Assembly: GCA_963575745.1 (NCBI GenBank)
Contig: CAUYUJ010019253.1
Location: 105,001 to 169,000, forward strand
DNA: 64,000 nucleotides
Source: Prorocentrum cordatum
Taxonomy: Eukaryota > Sar > Dinophyceae > Prorocentrales > Prorocentraceae
Direction: 5' to 3'
This document shows positions 45,960 to 56,312 of this stretch, in pieces. The translations under genes and the position numbers were made by a program. The notes under the pieces are model-generated. The model was not told where the DNA came from and searched no databases. It saw only the letters and a list, made by a program, of their open reading frames with translations. Position 1 is the stretch's first letter, and every line of letters starts with the position of its first letter.

Positions 45960-46585
45960 GAGAGCACGAGAGAACGAACAACCGAACGCCTGCTGGGAAC
46001 AGGCGCGGGCATCGACGAAACGCGGCAGCGACGCAACGGGCGCCGAGCCGCCGAGCTCCTGCGCCCGAGGTGCCCCGCCGAGGCGTGCGCGCCACGGGCG
46101 AGCGCGCCCCGCGAGATGGGGCTCCGCTCCTGCACGGGTCGGCCGGGGAGGAGGAGGCGGAGGGAGGGAAGAGGCGGAGGGAAGAGGAGGAGGAGGAGGA
46201 GCAGGAAGGAGAAGGAGCAGGAAGGAGGAGGATGACGAGGCAGGAAGGAGGGGGCAGGAGGCGGAGGGAAGAGGAGGAGGAGGAGCAGGGGGAGGAAGAG
46301 GACGACGAGGAACAGGGGGGAGGACGACGACGAACGGGAGGGCTGGTACAAGGGGGGGGACGAGCGAGTCGACTCGAACAACTGGCTTTCGCGGCGCCTC
46401 CCGGCACGTCCGACCCGAGGGTAGGACGGGGCTGCGCGCACGAGGGACCCCAGCCGAGGGCGGCCTTTGGTACGCGGCTTCATAGGGGGCCACGGGGGGG
46501 GGGATGCAGATCCAAGCGCGCAGGCGGGGGCCCGCGGGCCCACGCAAGAGGTCGCTCTATAGCGAAGGACCAGTGTGACGCGTAC
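45606..46585. repeat. (GA)n purine tract and GGA-rich tract; no gene
   Basis: GAGAGA runs 45765-45965, then a GC-rich stretch, then GGA/GGAAGGAG-rich 46145-46335. Frames are low complexity. 46340-46585 shows nothing recognised. Confidence 0.7.
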
Positions 46586-46943
46586 AGTCGGGGCGTTGAC
46601 CTAAGGGACCCTAAATGAGGAACGAGGCCCCTTTTTTACCATAAGTTACTCCAGATTTCGTAATACAAGGGAGGGGGTCTGGACCCTCCAAGACAAGCCA
46701 TTTCAGACCCCCCCTCGTGGGAGAACCCTCCAAGACATCGTCCCCAGACCCCCCCAGGCCCTCCAAGATAGTCTGGAAGAGACCCCCCCCCGAAATGAGA
46801 CCCCCCTCCCTTTATTACGAAATCAAGAGTAACCTTCGATTTCCGATCGGAAACATAAGGAAAACCTGAGGCAAGCTGTGAAACCATCAGGGAACACGGA
46901 GCCCCTCCCCAACGAGAAGGGTTCCTTCTTCAGGGCCCCGACT
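46586..46943. mobile_element. TIR element D, copy 2, interrupted by a MITE
   Basis: AGTCGGGGCGTTGACC...GGCCCCGACT, homologous along its length to 21512-21685. Removing the 183-bp MITE and one TA leaves 173 bp, against 174 bp for the uninterrupted copy. Confidence 0.88.
46649..46831. mobile_element. Stowaway-like MITE, copy 1 (183 bp), nested
   Basis: TIR CTCCAGATTTCGTAATA with the inverted partner TATTACGAAATC(AA)GAG, continued by AGGGAGGGGGTCT. Flanked by TA on each side (46647-46648 and 46832-46833). The uninterrupted host repeat at 21512 has a single TA here (CCATAAGTTAAACTTCG). CTCC termini and TA duplication are the hallmark of Tc1/mariner-type Stowaway MITEs. It has no coding capacity. 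Confidence 0.9.
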
Positions 46944-47465
46944 GCACGCGCGCCTGCGACGCACCGCAGGCCCCAATCGGCAAGTGCCGCTCGATCCCGG
47001 TCTCTCTACCCGCTGACCGATGCGACCGACACACCGATCGGGCATCGCGATCGACCGATCGATCTCGACCGATCGATCCCTGTCAGTCTTTCAGTCGGCC
47101 GAGGCATCTCGACCGATCACCATCAATATCCTCCCTCACATTCCGCCTTGGTCGGCTCGACCGCCTCGACCGTCTGGGCGGGAATCTCCATTCATTCTTA
47201 GAGGAGATCGTTGATTCGATCGCGTCTTCCTCCTCCTGCTGCTGCTCCTGCTCTCCTCCTACTCCTATTCACTTCTCTGTCTCCTCTTCCTCTGTTTCCC
47301 TTCTCCTCCTCCTCCTCCTCCTCCTCCTGATCCTCCCCTCCCTCCCCCTCCTACCTCATCCGCCTGACGCTGATCCCTCGCCCGCATCGTCCCTCCCTCC
47401 TACTCGGTATCGTCCTCCTCCTCCTGCTCCTCATCCTCCTTCTCATACTCCTTCGCCTCCAGATG
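46944..47465. other. No gene; CGATCGAC words and CTC tracts
   Basis: CGATCGACCGATCGAT-type words at 47030-47120, CTC tracts at 47225-47335 and 47400-47455. Confidence 0.5.
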
Positions 47466-47652
47466 AGGAGGAGGAGGAGGAGGAGGAGCAGGAGGAGGAG
47501 GAGCAGGAAGGAGGAGGAGGAGGGGGAGGAGGGGGAGGAGGAGGAGGAGGAGGAGGAGGAGGAGGAGGAGGAGGAGGAGGAGGAGAAGGGGGAGGAGGAG
47601 GAGGAGGAGGAGGAGGAGGAGGAGGAGGAGGAGGAGGAGGAGGAGGAGGAGG
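47466..47652. repeat. (GGA)n microsatellite
   Basis: GGA tract with GGGGGA and GCAGGA interruptions. Confidence 0.94.
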
Positions 47653-47709
47653 TCCTGTTTTGCGAGAGAAAAAAAAAGGGGGGGGAGAGCGGCCGGCGGC
47701 GCGCGCGGC

Positions 47710-47815
47710 TCAATAAGGCCTCTTCGAGGCGGCCATCTTCAGCACGCGGATGCCTCTGCAATCAGGGCTGGGCTTTTGGCGCTGCAGGCGCTCTTTCACC
47801 CGTGCTTTTTTCCCC
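47710..47815 (-). other. Possible terminal exon fragment (weak)
   Basis: The minus strand reads VKERLQRQKPSPDC...KMAASKRPY then TGA, with a pyrimidine tract further upstream but a G8-A6 run next to the only AG. Composition is protein-like but short and I recognise no family. Confidence 0.2.
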
Positions 47816-48065
47816 CCCCAACAAAAAAAGAGAGAAGCAGGAGATGGGAGCGGACAGCGATACTGTACACGATTCAGGTTCGTCGCAAGGCTGTCCTGCG
47901 AACGTGGCCGAAACTCCAGCCGGAGACTCGGACAAAAAGAAGTGCGGGCCTCGCCAGGGCCAGTTGCTCGCAAGCGCGTGGAGTTTCATCAGAGGGAGGG
48001 GGCCGAAGGGTCATCCACTGTCCCTGGGCGTGTGGCTGGAGTGGGGTTCCGCGGTGCGGATGGCT

Positions 48066-50067
48066 GTTGCGTCGAACTCTCATTCTTGAAACAACAGATA
48101 CGGTTGATCCCCACACAGGTGCACGTCGTGTGTTTTCATTTGAAGAGCCCCTTTCGGGGCTCGCACCCAATTTTCTATCAGGGAAAAGCTTCGTGCTCGA
48201 ACTGCGCTGTTCGGGCCCCGAACTACAATTCCACACAATGTATGCCAAACTCGCGCTCTCGCACGGGGCTTCCTCGCAGTATATGCAAGAATCGCGCTCT
48301 GGCGTGGAGCGTCCTAACAATGTATTCAACTGCCGCGCCCTGGAAACTCAGGAATCACGCTCTTGCTTTGGCCTGTCTCGCGATTTACTCGGGGATCGCG
48401 ATATCGCTCGGGACTACCTGGCGATTCATGCAGAACTCACGCTTCAACAACCCGCCTGCTCGACCTGGCCGCATGGGCCCGCCTTGCCCGCCCGACCTGC
48501 CTGTCTGGATATGCCACGAGGTTTCTGTTCCTAGCCCCCCTTTTGCCAATTTCTCTCGTGCTCCATCTTCCTCCCTGATCCTTCCATCCGTCCTCTCTTT
48601 CCGTGTTCTAGACGCTGCGCTACATGCACGTGGCAGGTAAGGAAAACATACCATCAAGGGGGTACGATCGACGACGAAGAGGGCGGGTACCGAGGGCTTG
48701 GAATATACGTGTTGAATGGCACGCGGGCAGGTCGGAGCGAACAGTCTCAAATGATTGTTGTTGATGATGTGGTTGTGAAATCTCATGCCCAAAGACAAAT
48801 TATTGTTGATCCCCCCTGCCCGGTAACCGTTGTATGTTTTCAAGTCAAGTGCTTCTCCCGGTGCTCGTTCGTGTTTTTTACAAGGAAAGTGAGGTGTCAC
48901 AAAGCTATGCACCGGGCACCCGTTTTACAACAACATCGGCTCCCGCCGAATACTTCCTCAGCGTGGATTCTCAAATGACGCTCTCGCGCAGGTCTTCCTC
49001 ACAATGCAAGAATCTCCTCTCGCGTGGGCCTTCCTTGCAATGTATTTAAACGCCGCGCTCCCGACACTCAAGAATCACGCTCTCGCTATATATTTCCCCC
49101 GATACATTCGGGAATCGCGCTATCGCTCGAGACTTCAGCCACCTGTTTGCCCCTGTCCCTTCCGTCCATCCATCCTCTCTTCCCCCGCCTCTGGTGCTGC
49201 ACACGTTGCAGGTCCGAAAGATATACCCCTAAAGGGGTACGGTCGAGGACGAAGAGGGTGGGCATCGAGACTTTGATATGTACGTGTCGACTGGCACGCG
49301 AGCAGATCAGATCGAACAGTATTAGAAATAGTGTTTTTGTTGCGGTTATGGTTGTGGTCGTGATTGTTGTCGTTGGTGTTGTTGTTGCTGTTGTTGAGTT
49401 CGAGTTTCTAAATGAGAAATATTGTTGATCCCCCCCCTGCGCGGTAACCATTGTTATATATGTTAATTAAAATGCTTCTCCCGGGGCTCGCCCCCTGTTT
49501 TTGTTTGCAAGGGAAAGCTGGGTGCCACCAAACTCGCCCCATGGCATCCGCTTTACAAAAGCAACGGTTCCCGCCGAATGCTTCCTCACAAATTATTCCC
49601 AAATCGCGCTCTCACAATTTATTCACACGCCGCGCCCTCGACACTCAGAAGTCACGCTCTCGCTCTGGATTTCCTCACGATGTAATTTGGCAATCGCGCT
49701 GTCGTTTGAGATCTCCTTGACCTGGCCGCCTGGGCTTGCTTTCCCGACCCGCCTGTTAGGGCCGACCTACCCGCCCGATCTGCTCGCCTGGTTCTGCCAC
49801 CTGGTTTCTGCTCGCAGCCCCCCTCCTGCTCTACTTTCTCGTGTTTCATCCTCCTCCCCCCTCCGATGTGTCCCTGCCTTCCACCCGTCCTCTCTTCCCC
49901 TGCCTTAGGAGATGCAGGACATAAACATTACAGCTAAGACATGTATACCCCCACATGGGAATGATCCACGACGAAATGGGCGGTTATCGAGGGTTTGGGA
50001 TAACGTGCCGATTGGCACGCGAGCAGATAAGAGAGAACGGTCTTAAAATGCGTGTTGCACTTGTTAT

Positions 50068-50099
<32 letters not shown>

Positions 50100-51808
50100 T
50101 TGTTGTTGTTGTTGCTGTTGTTGTTGTTGTTGTTGTTGTTGTTGAACTTTCACTACGGCGAATACTCAGTGTCCCCCTCTGGTGACCTTTTTTTCTTAAA
50201 CAAAAATGCTTTCACCGGGCCTCGCACCCTTTTTTAACAGGGACGTCACTCGGCTCAAACTGCTCTGTTGGCCCCGAGCTACAACAACAGCAACGGTTCC
50301 CGCCGGATACTTCCTTACAGTTTAGCCAGGACCCCCGCTCCCGCTTAAGACTTCCTTGCATTTCACGCAAGAATCGCGCTCTCGCTTGGGACTTCCTTGC
50401 AAGTTATTCAGGGATTGCTCTCCCGGCGCTCTGGAGTCGCGCTCTCGCTGGACACTTGTTTGCAATTTACTCTAGAATCGCGCTATTGCGTTGGACCTCC
50501 TCGCAATTTACTCAAGCGCCGCGCTCCCGACACCCAGGCGCCCAGGTGTCGCGCTCACGGTTACGACCCTTAGGGGTCGGGATCTCGCTGCCTCTCGTGG
50601 CCCCGTCGCAGCCCTTCGTGGCCGCCTCGCTGCCCTTCGTGGACCCGTTGCAACCCTTCGTGGCCCCCTCGCTGCCCTTCGTGGCCCCATTGCAGCCCTT
50701 CGTGGCCCCCTCGCTGCCCTTCGTGGCCCCGTTGCTCGTGGCCCCCTCGCTGCCCCTCGTGGCCCCCTCGCTGCCCTTCGTGGCCCGTTGCAACCTTTTG
50801 TGGCCCCCTTCCTGCCCTTCTTGGCTTCCTTGCAGCCCTTCGTGGCCCCGTTGCACCCTTTCGTGGCCCCCTCGCTGTCCTTCGTGGACCCGTTGCAGCC
50901 CTTCGTGGCCCCCGCTCGCTCGCGCCCGTCGTGGCCCCATATGGATGCGCGTCGTGGTCCCGCTGTCGCCCTTCGCGGCCCCCTCGCTGCCCTTCGTGGC
51001 GCCGTTGCAGCCCTTCGTGGCCCGTTGCAACCTTTTGTGCCCCCCTTCCTGCCCTTCTTGGCTTCGTTGCAGCCCTTCGTGGCCCCGTTGCACTCTTTCG
51101 TGGCCCCCTCGCTGTCCTTCGTGGCCCCGTTGCAGCCCTTCGTGGCCCCCGCTCGCTCGCGCCCGTCGTGGCCCCATATGGATGCGCGTCGTGGTCCCGC
51201 TGTCGCCTTTCGCGGCCCCCTCGCTGTCCTTCGTGGCGCCGTTGCAGCCCTTCGTGGCCCCGTTGCAGCCCTTCGTGGCCCCCTCGCTGCCCTTCGTGGC
51301 CCCGTTGCAGCCATTCGTGGCCCCCTCGCTGTCCCTCGTGGCCCCGTTGCAGCCGTTCGTGGCCCCCTCGCTGCCCTTCGTGGCCCCACATCTGCATGCC
51401 CTTCGTGGCCCCCGCTCGCTCGTGGCCCCGTCGTGGCCCCCTATGCATGCGCTTCGTGGTCCCGCCGTCGCCCATCGCGGTCCCCCCGCTGCTCGTCGTG
51501 GCCCCCTCGCTGCCTTCAGTGGTCCCGTCCTTGCCCTCTGCGGCCCATTATGCGCATGCCCTGCGTGGTCCGCGCTCGTGCGCGCCCTAGGTGGCCCCAT
51601 GTGCGTGCCCTTCGCGGCCCCGCACCCTCAGCGGCCCCGTCGTTGCCCTCTGTGGCCCCGCATTATCTGCCCTTCGTGGCCCCCACTCGCTCGCGCCCTT
51701 CGTGGCCCCATGCGCATGCCCTTCGTGGCCCCCCCGTCGCCATTCGTGGCCCCCTTCCTGCCCTTCGTGGCCCCGCTGTCGCTATCGCTCTGGATCTTGT
51801 TCGCCCTC

Positions 51809-51846
<38 letters not shown>

Positions 51847-52085
51847 GGTCGGCCCCCTGTGCGTTCCTCTCGGGGTCGGGTTGCCGCCGGTCAGCGCTGC
51901 CGCTGGCCAGGCCGACGGTCCGCGGCCGCCCCGCCGCTTGCCGGGGCCCCGCCTGCAGGGAAGAAAGATATACCCCCCCAAAGGGGCACGATCGAAAACG
52001 AAGGGGGCGGGCATCGAGGGTTTGGGAAATACCCGTTGAATGACACTCGAGCAGATGAGAGCGAACAGTCTTAAAATGATTGTTT
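48066..52085 (+). repeat. Tandem repeat with about 650-720 bp units, 4 copies
   Basis: Each unit begins near CTTCTCCCGGGGCTCG, contains degenerate sub-repeats of AATCGCGCTCTCGC..GG.CTTCCTCGCAATTTACTC, and ends with TACGATCGACGACGAAGAGGGCGGG...GCACGCGAGCAGAT.AGA.CGAACAGTCTTAAAATG. Unit ends lie near 48785, 49435, 50145 and 52085. The last unit is enlarged by an internal minisatellite. Confidence 0.78.
50565..51800. repeat. 25-bp GCCCTTCGTGGCCCC minisatellite expansion
   Basis: About 1.2 kb of CTCGCTGCCCTTCGTGGCCCC and TTGCAGCCCTTCGTGGCCCC words, with a higher-order duplicate containing CCCATATGGATGCGCGTCGTGG twice (about 50935 and 51175). It lies inside the fourth copy of the larger repeat and is absent from the other three. 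Confidence 0.9.
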
Positions 52086-52294
52086 TTGTTCAGAAGAACG
52101 GAGACACTGGCCCGCACTTTTTGTTGAGTTCTTCTTCTTTTGCAAAAGCCAATCGTTACCCATAAGGGTAAGCAGAACTCCAGCAACCGCGGGCTTGCCC
52201 CACCGGGCCGGAGAAGGTGTTGGCACTGCGGCGGCGGCGGTAGGGGCTGCTGCTGGGCTGGAAGAGGTGTTGGCACTCATGGCTTGCTTCCTGG

Positions 52295-52665
52295 GGCCCC
52301 TTAGGAATATGATGGAAGTCCTTCGGAATGCGATGGGACACCTTAGATCTCATATGGAAGTCCGGGAGAATCCTATGGAAGTCCTGGGGCATCCGATGGA
52401 ATTCTCTAAGGAGAATCCGATGGAATTTCTGGGGAACCCGATGGGTTCCTTAGGAATGCTGTGGAATCCCCTCCAGACTCTCATGAACTTCCTCCGGAAT
52501 CCGATGGAACTCCGCAAGGGGGATCCGACGGGATTTCAAAGAAATCCGATGACATTCCTTCGGGATGCTGTGGGATTCCTGAAACAATTCATGGAATTCA
52601 GGAGGAATACACCTTGGGGTATCCTATGGAATTCCGCAGAACTCTTCAGGATCCCTCCAGTTCTC
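52295..52665 (+). repeat. 21-bp minisatellite with in-phase 7-residue period
   Basis: Degenerate TTCCT..GGAATCCGATGGAA units. One plus-strand frame of 194 codons (52195-52779) reads NPMEFLG-like heptads throughout. The open frame follows from the 21-bp period and the flanking residues look random, so I annotate a repeat rather than a gene. Confidence 0.75.
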
Positions 52666-52756
52666 AGAGATCCTGAGGTGCCGAGGGACTGCGGGAAAAC
52701 GTGCGCGCGTCGTGCACGTCGGTCGGAAGAAGCAGGTCGAAACATGAACCGTGGAG

Positions 52757-52931
52757 ACGTAAGACTCGGGTTGGCCTGACGGGGGCCATCGCAAAAATGA
52801 CGAGACCCGATCTGAAATTTGACGCGGGTTCCCGCTGCAGACATCCCACGAGAACTGGACCGTCGCAATCCAGGACGCGCTCGTCAAAGAACTTCGGTTC
52901 ACCCGAGATCTGGCTTACTCGAGTCTTACGT
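52757..52931. mobile_element. 175-bp TIR element
   Basis: ACGTAAGACTCGGGTTGGCC at the left and its inverted partner (GGCTTACTCGAGTCTTACGT) at the right, 16 of 20 identical. No clear target duplication and no coding capacity. Confidence 0.7.
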
Positions 52932-52992
52932 TTCCCCGAGTGAAATAGGAAGGCGGATCAAGGAGGTGGGGTTCAGGCCCTCCCGGAGAGTA

Positions 52993-53171
52993 CTCCAGAT
53001 CTCGTAATAAAAGGGAGGGGGTCTGGACCCTCCAAGACAAGCCATTTCAGACCCCCCCCGTGGGAGAACCCTCCAAAACATCGTCCCCAGACCCCCCAGG
53101 CCCTCCAAGATAGCCTGGAAGAGACCCCCCCCCAAAATGAGACCCCCCTCCCTTTATTACGAAATCTGGAG
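52993..53171. mobile_element. Stowaway-like MITE, copy 2 (179 bp)
   Basis: About 95% identical by eye to 46649-46831. TIRs CTCCAGATCTCGTAATA and partner, flanked by TA at 52991-52992 and 53172-53173. Confidence 0.9.
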
Positions 53172-53432
53172 TAACAAAACTCAGCAAAGTCACATCGATT
53201 CGTGGAGCAGGAACTGCGCGCGTCGCACAGATGGGCCGAGGACAGCAGAGCCCCCATTCGGGCACATGAGACCCTCCACCGGTCCGGACTGACAGAAGAC
53301 GTTCGAGGGTGTTTTCTTCCAGGATGCGCAAGAACCTCCAACGAGCACCAATAACAGTGGGGTACCCTCCCCAAACCGACCTCGATCTTAGACCTCGGTC
53401 CGGCTGTGTGTCCTTTGTTGTGGCAACGAGGC

Positions 53433-53590
53433 TTCTGTCGGGCCTGTCCCTCTACAGGAGGACGATTCCAAGACCATCAAAAAATAGTGCGGGGACGATC
53501 GTTTGACTATTTGTGGGCATGTGGGGCGTTTTTCTTTGGGGGGGGGGTATTTCCCCACATGCTTCGTGGGGTTCTGGTTTTCTTCCCTGC
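53433..53590 (+). mobile_element. Partial relative of the 5776 TIR element
   Basis: GTCGGGCCTGTCCCTCTACAGG resembles the 5776 left TIR, and CAAAAAATAGT...ACTATTT matches its internal hairpin. No matching right end was found. 53540-53590 is an inverted relative of 5559-5598 (CCCCAC...GTGGGG hairpin). Confidence 0.6.
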
Positions 53591-53628
53591 CGCGCCGCAC
53601 CCGCGACACACACCTCACTCTTCGTACA

Positions 53629-53762
53629 GTACAGCTCAGCTCAGCTCAGCACAGCACAGCACATCACAGCTCAGCACGTAGCTCAGCTCAGCACACAGCG
53701 CAGCTCAGCACAGCTCAGCACAGCCCAGCACGGCTCAGCTCAGCACAGCACAGCACAGCTCG
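53629..53762. repeat. CAGCT/CAGCA pentamer microsatellite
   Basis: AGCTC and AGCAC pentamers in irregular order. Confidence 0.92.
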
Positions 53763-53789
53763 TGGCACTGGCGCAAAGCCTAGCAAGCG

Positions 53790-54962
53790 TGGCACTTTCT
53801 CGACACCACAGGGGGTGCGCAGGGGGTGGTCTCTCAGCTCGGTCGCTATCCACGACCGACACCACAGGGGGTGCGCAGGGGGTGGTCCCTGAGCGCGGCC
53901 GCTATCCGTGCCAGTCGTCCAGGCATAGCAGGCGTGGCACTTTCTCGACACCATAGGGGGTGCGCAGGGGGTGGTCCCAGAGCGCAGCCGCAATCCGTGC
54001 CAGCCGTCCAGGCATAGCAGGCGTGGCATTTTCTCGACGCCGTAGGGGGTGCGCAGGGGGTGGTCCCTGAGCGCGGCCGCTATCCGTGCCAGTCGTCCAG
54101 GCATAGCAGGCGTGGCACTTTCTAGACACCATAGGGGGTGCGCGGGGGGTGGTCCCTGAACGCGGCCGCTATCCGTGCCAGTCGTCCAGGCATAGCAGGC
54201 ACTTTCTCGACACCATAGGGGTGCGCAGGGGGTGGTCCCTGAGCGCGGCCGCTATCCGTGCCAGTCGTCCAGCATAGCAGGCGTGGCACTTTCTAGACAC
54301 CACAGGGGGTGCGCAGGGGGTGGTCCCTGAGCGCGGCCGCTATCCGTGCCAGTCGTCCAGGCATAGCAGGCGTGGCACTTTCTCGACACCATAGGGGGTA
54401 GGGGGTGCGCAGGGGGTGGTCCCTGAGCGCGGCCGCTATCCGTGCCAGTCGTCCAGCATCGCAGGCGTGGCACTTTCTCGACACAATAGGGGGTGCGCAG
54501 GGGGTGGCCCCCGAACGCGGCCCCTGTCCGTGCCAGCCGTCCAAGCATAGCAGGCGTGGCACTTTCTCGACACCATAGGGGGTGCACAGGGGGTGGTCCC
54601 CGAGCGCGGCCGCTATCCGTGCCAGTCGTCCAGGCATAGCAGGCGTGGCACTTTCTAGACACCATAGGGGGTGCGCAGGGGGTGGTCCCTGAGCGCGGCC
54701 CCTATCCGTGCCAGTCGTCCAGGCATAGCAGGCGTGGCACTTTCTCGACACCATAGGGGGTGCACAGGGGGTGGTCCCTGAGCGCGGCCGCTATCCGTGC
54801 CAGTCGCCCAGGCATAGCAGGCGTGGCACCTTCTAGACACCAGAGGGGGTGCGCAGGGGGTGGTCCCTGAGCGCGGCCGCTATCCGTGCCGTCGTCCAAG
54901 GCATAGCTAGGGCGTGGCACTTTCTCGACACCATAGGGGGTGCGCGCAGGGGTAGGTCACTG
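53790..54962 (+). repeat. 89-bp tandem array, about 13 copies
   Basis: The period is 89 bp, measured between GTGCGCAGGGGGTGG words at 53961, 54050 and 54139. Each unit contains GCGGCCGC and the inverted pair GTGCCA...TGGCAC. The array runs into an assembly gap and resumes at 56098. Confidence 0.93.
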
Positions 54963-55062
54963 NNNNNNNNNNNNNNNNNNNNNNNNNNNNNNNNNNNNNN
55001 NNNNNNNNNNNNNNNNNNNNNNNNNNNNNNNNNNNNNNNNNNNNNNNNNNNNNNNNNNNNNN
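54963..55062. other. Assembly gap (100 N)
   Basis: Exactly 100 N, placed at the edge of the 89-bp array, so array length and the join to 55063 are uncertain. Confidence 1.
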
Positions 55063-55259
55063 ATTCGCCGGCCCAACGGGCCAGGGCGTGCTAAGATCGC
55101 CGGTAACTGGTTAACAGTATTAACCGTATTTCTAGTTCGCGCGCGCGGGGCGGCCCCTGGGGGTCCCCCGGCGAAAAGTACCCCGACCAACGCCCGGTCG
55201 CCGCCCGGTCGCCGCCCGACCACCGACCGAGTCTACTCAGAGATGGTTTTCCTTCTGGG

Positions 55260-55900
55260 TGCGGCCTCTCAGGCTCCCCAGAGCGCGCTCAGAGTGCCCC
55301 AAGAGGCCCCCAAGACTGCCCAAGAGGCCCCCGAGACGCCCAAAGAGCGCTCGAAGACGCCGAAGATGACCCCAAGACGGCCCAAAAGGCCCCCAAGACA
55401 GCCCAAGAGGCCTCCAAGACGCCCCAAGAGCCTTCCAAGAGGCCTCCGAAGAGAGCCCCAAGAGGCCAAAATCGTTGATTTTCATTGGTTTTTTCGATGT
55501 TTTTTGTGTTCTGGCTTTTTCGGCTTCCGGACGCTCCAAGACGGCCCAAGAGGCCCCCAAGACCGCTCCAAGACGGCCCACGAAGCTCCCAAGACGGCGC
55601 CGAAACGACCCAAGAGAGCCCTCAAGACGGCCCAAGTGCCGCCCAAGACGGACCAAGAGGCCCCAAGACGGGCCCAAGAGGGACTCAGGAGGGATACCGA
55701 GAACTCAAAAATGGAGCCCTCCGTCCCAGAAGGCGCCCAGGAGGTCCCAAAGAGGCCCCAAGAGGCCTCCAAGAGGCCCCAAGATGTCGCCAAGAGGCCC
55801 CAGGAGACTCCCAGGAGGCCCAAAAGAAGCCCCAGAAGGCTTCAAACATGTCTCCCAGGCGCCCCCGAACGGCCTCTCAACAGACCCCAAGAGGCCCCCC
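55260..55900. repeat. AAGAGGCCCC-type degenerate minisatellite
   Basis: The longest copy of the family also at 25190 and 36150, interrupted by a T-rich insert at 55475-55530. Open frames on both strands reflect the repeat. 55901-56095 shows nothing recognised. Confidence 0.75.
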
Positions 55901-56097
55901 AAAGAAGCATCTTGACGACGACTCTATTTCGCCCCATCGAGAGACGACCCCCAGGGAACTGCTTCACCATCAAAACTCCCCACGCAACGCGTCCGAACGA
56001 CACCCGCCCCCAAGAGCGCAACATGGGCAACGAACACACAGACAAAAACCAGCGATGCCATATCACGGGCCGGCGGAATGAGCGAAGCGATTCAATA

Positions 56098-56312
56098 AAG
56101 GGTGCGCAGGGGGTGGCCCCCGAGCGCGGCCGCTATCCGTGCCAGTCGTCCAGGCATAGCAGGCGTGGCACTTTCTAGACACCATAGGGGGTGCGCAGGG
56201 GGTGGTCCCTGAGCGCGGCCGCTATCCGTGCCAGTCGTCCAGGCATAGCAGGCGTGGCACATTCTCGACACCATAGGGGGTGCGCAGGGGGTGGTCCCTG
56301 AGCGCGGCCGCT
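56098..56312 (+). repeat. 89-bp array, detached block of about 2.5 copies
   Basis: The same unit as 53790-54962, about 1.1 kb away and across the gap. Confidence 0.92.

Noticed and set aside
50456-52074. Two overlapping 527-codon frames
   Set aside because: Translations of the 25-bp minisatellite in two phases.
53047-53340. Minus-strand frames next to the second MITE
   Set aside because: Partly MITE sequence; the remainder is short with no recognisable family.
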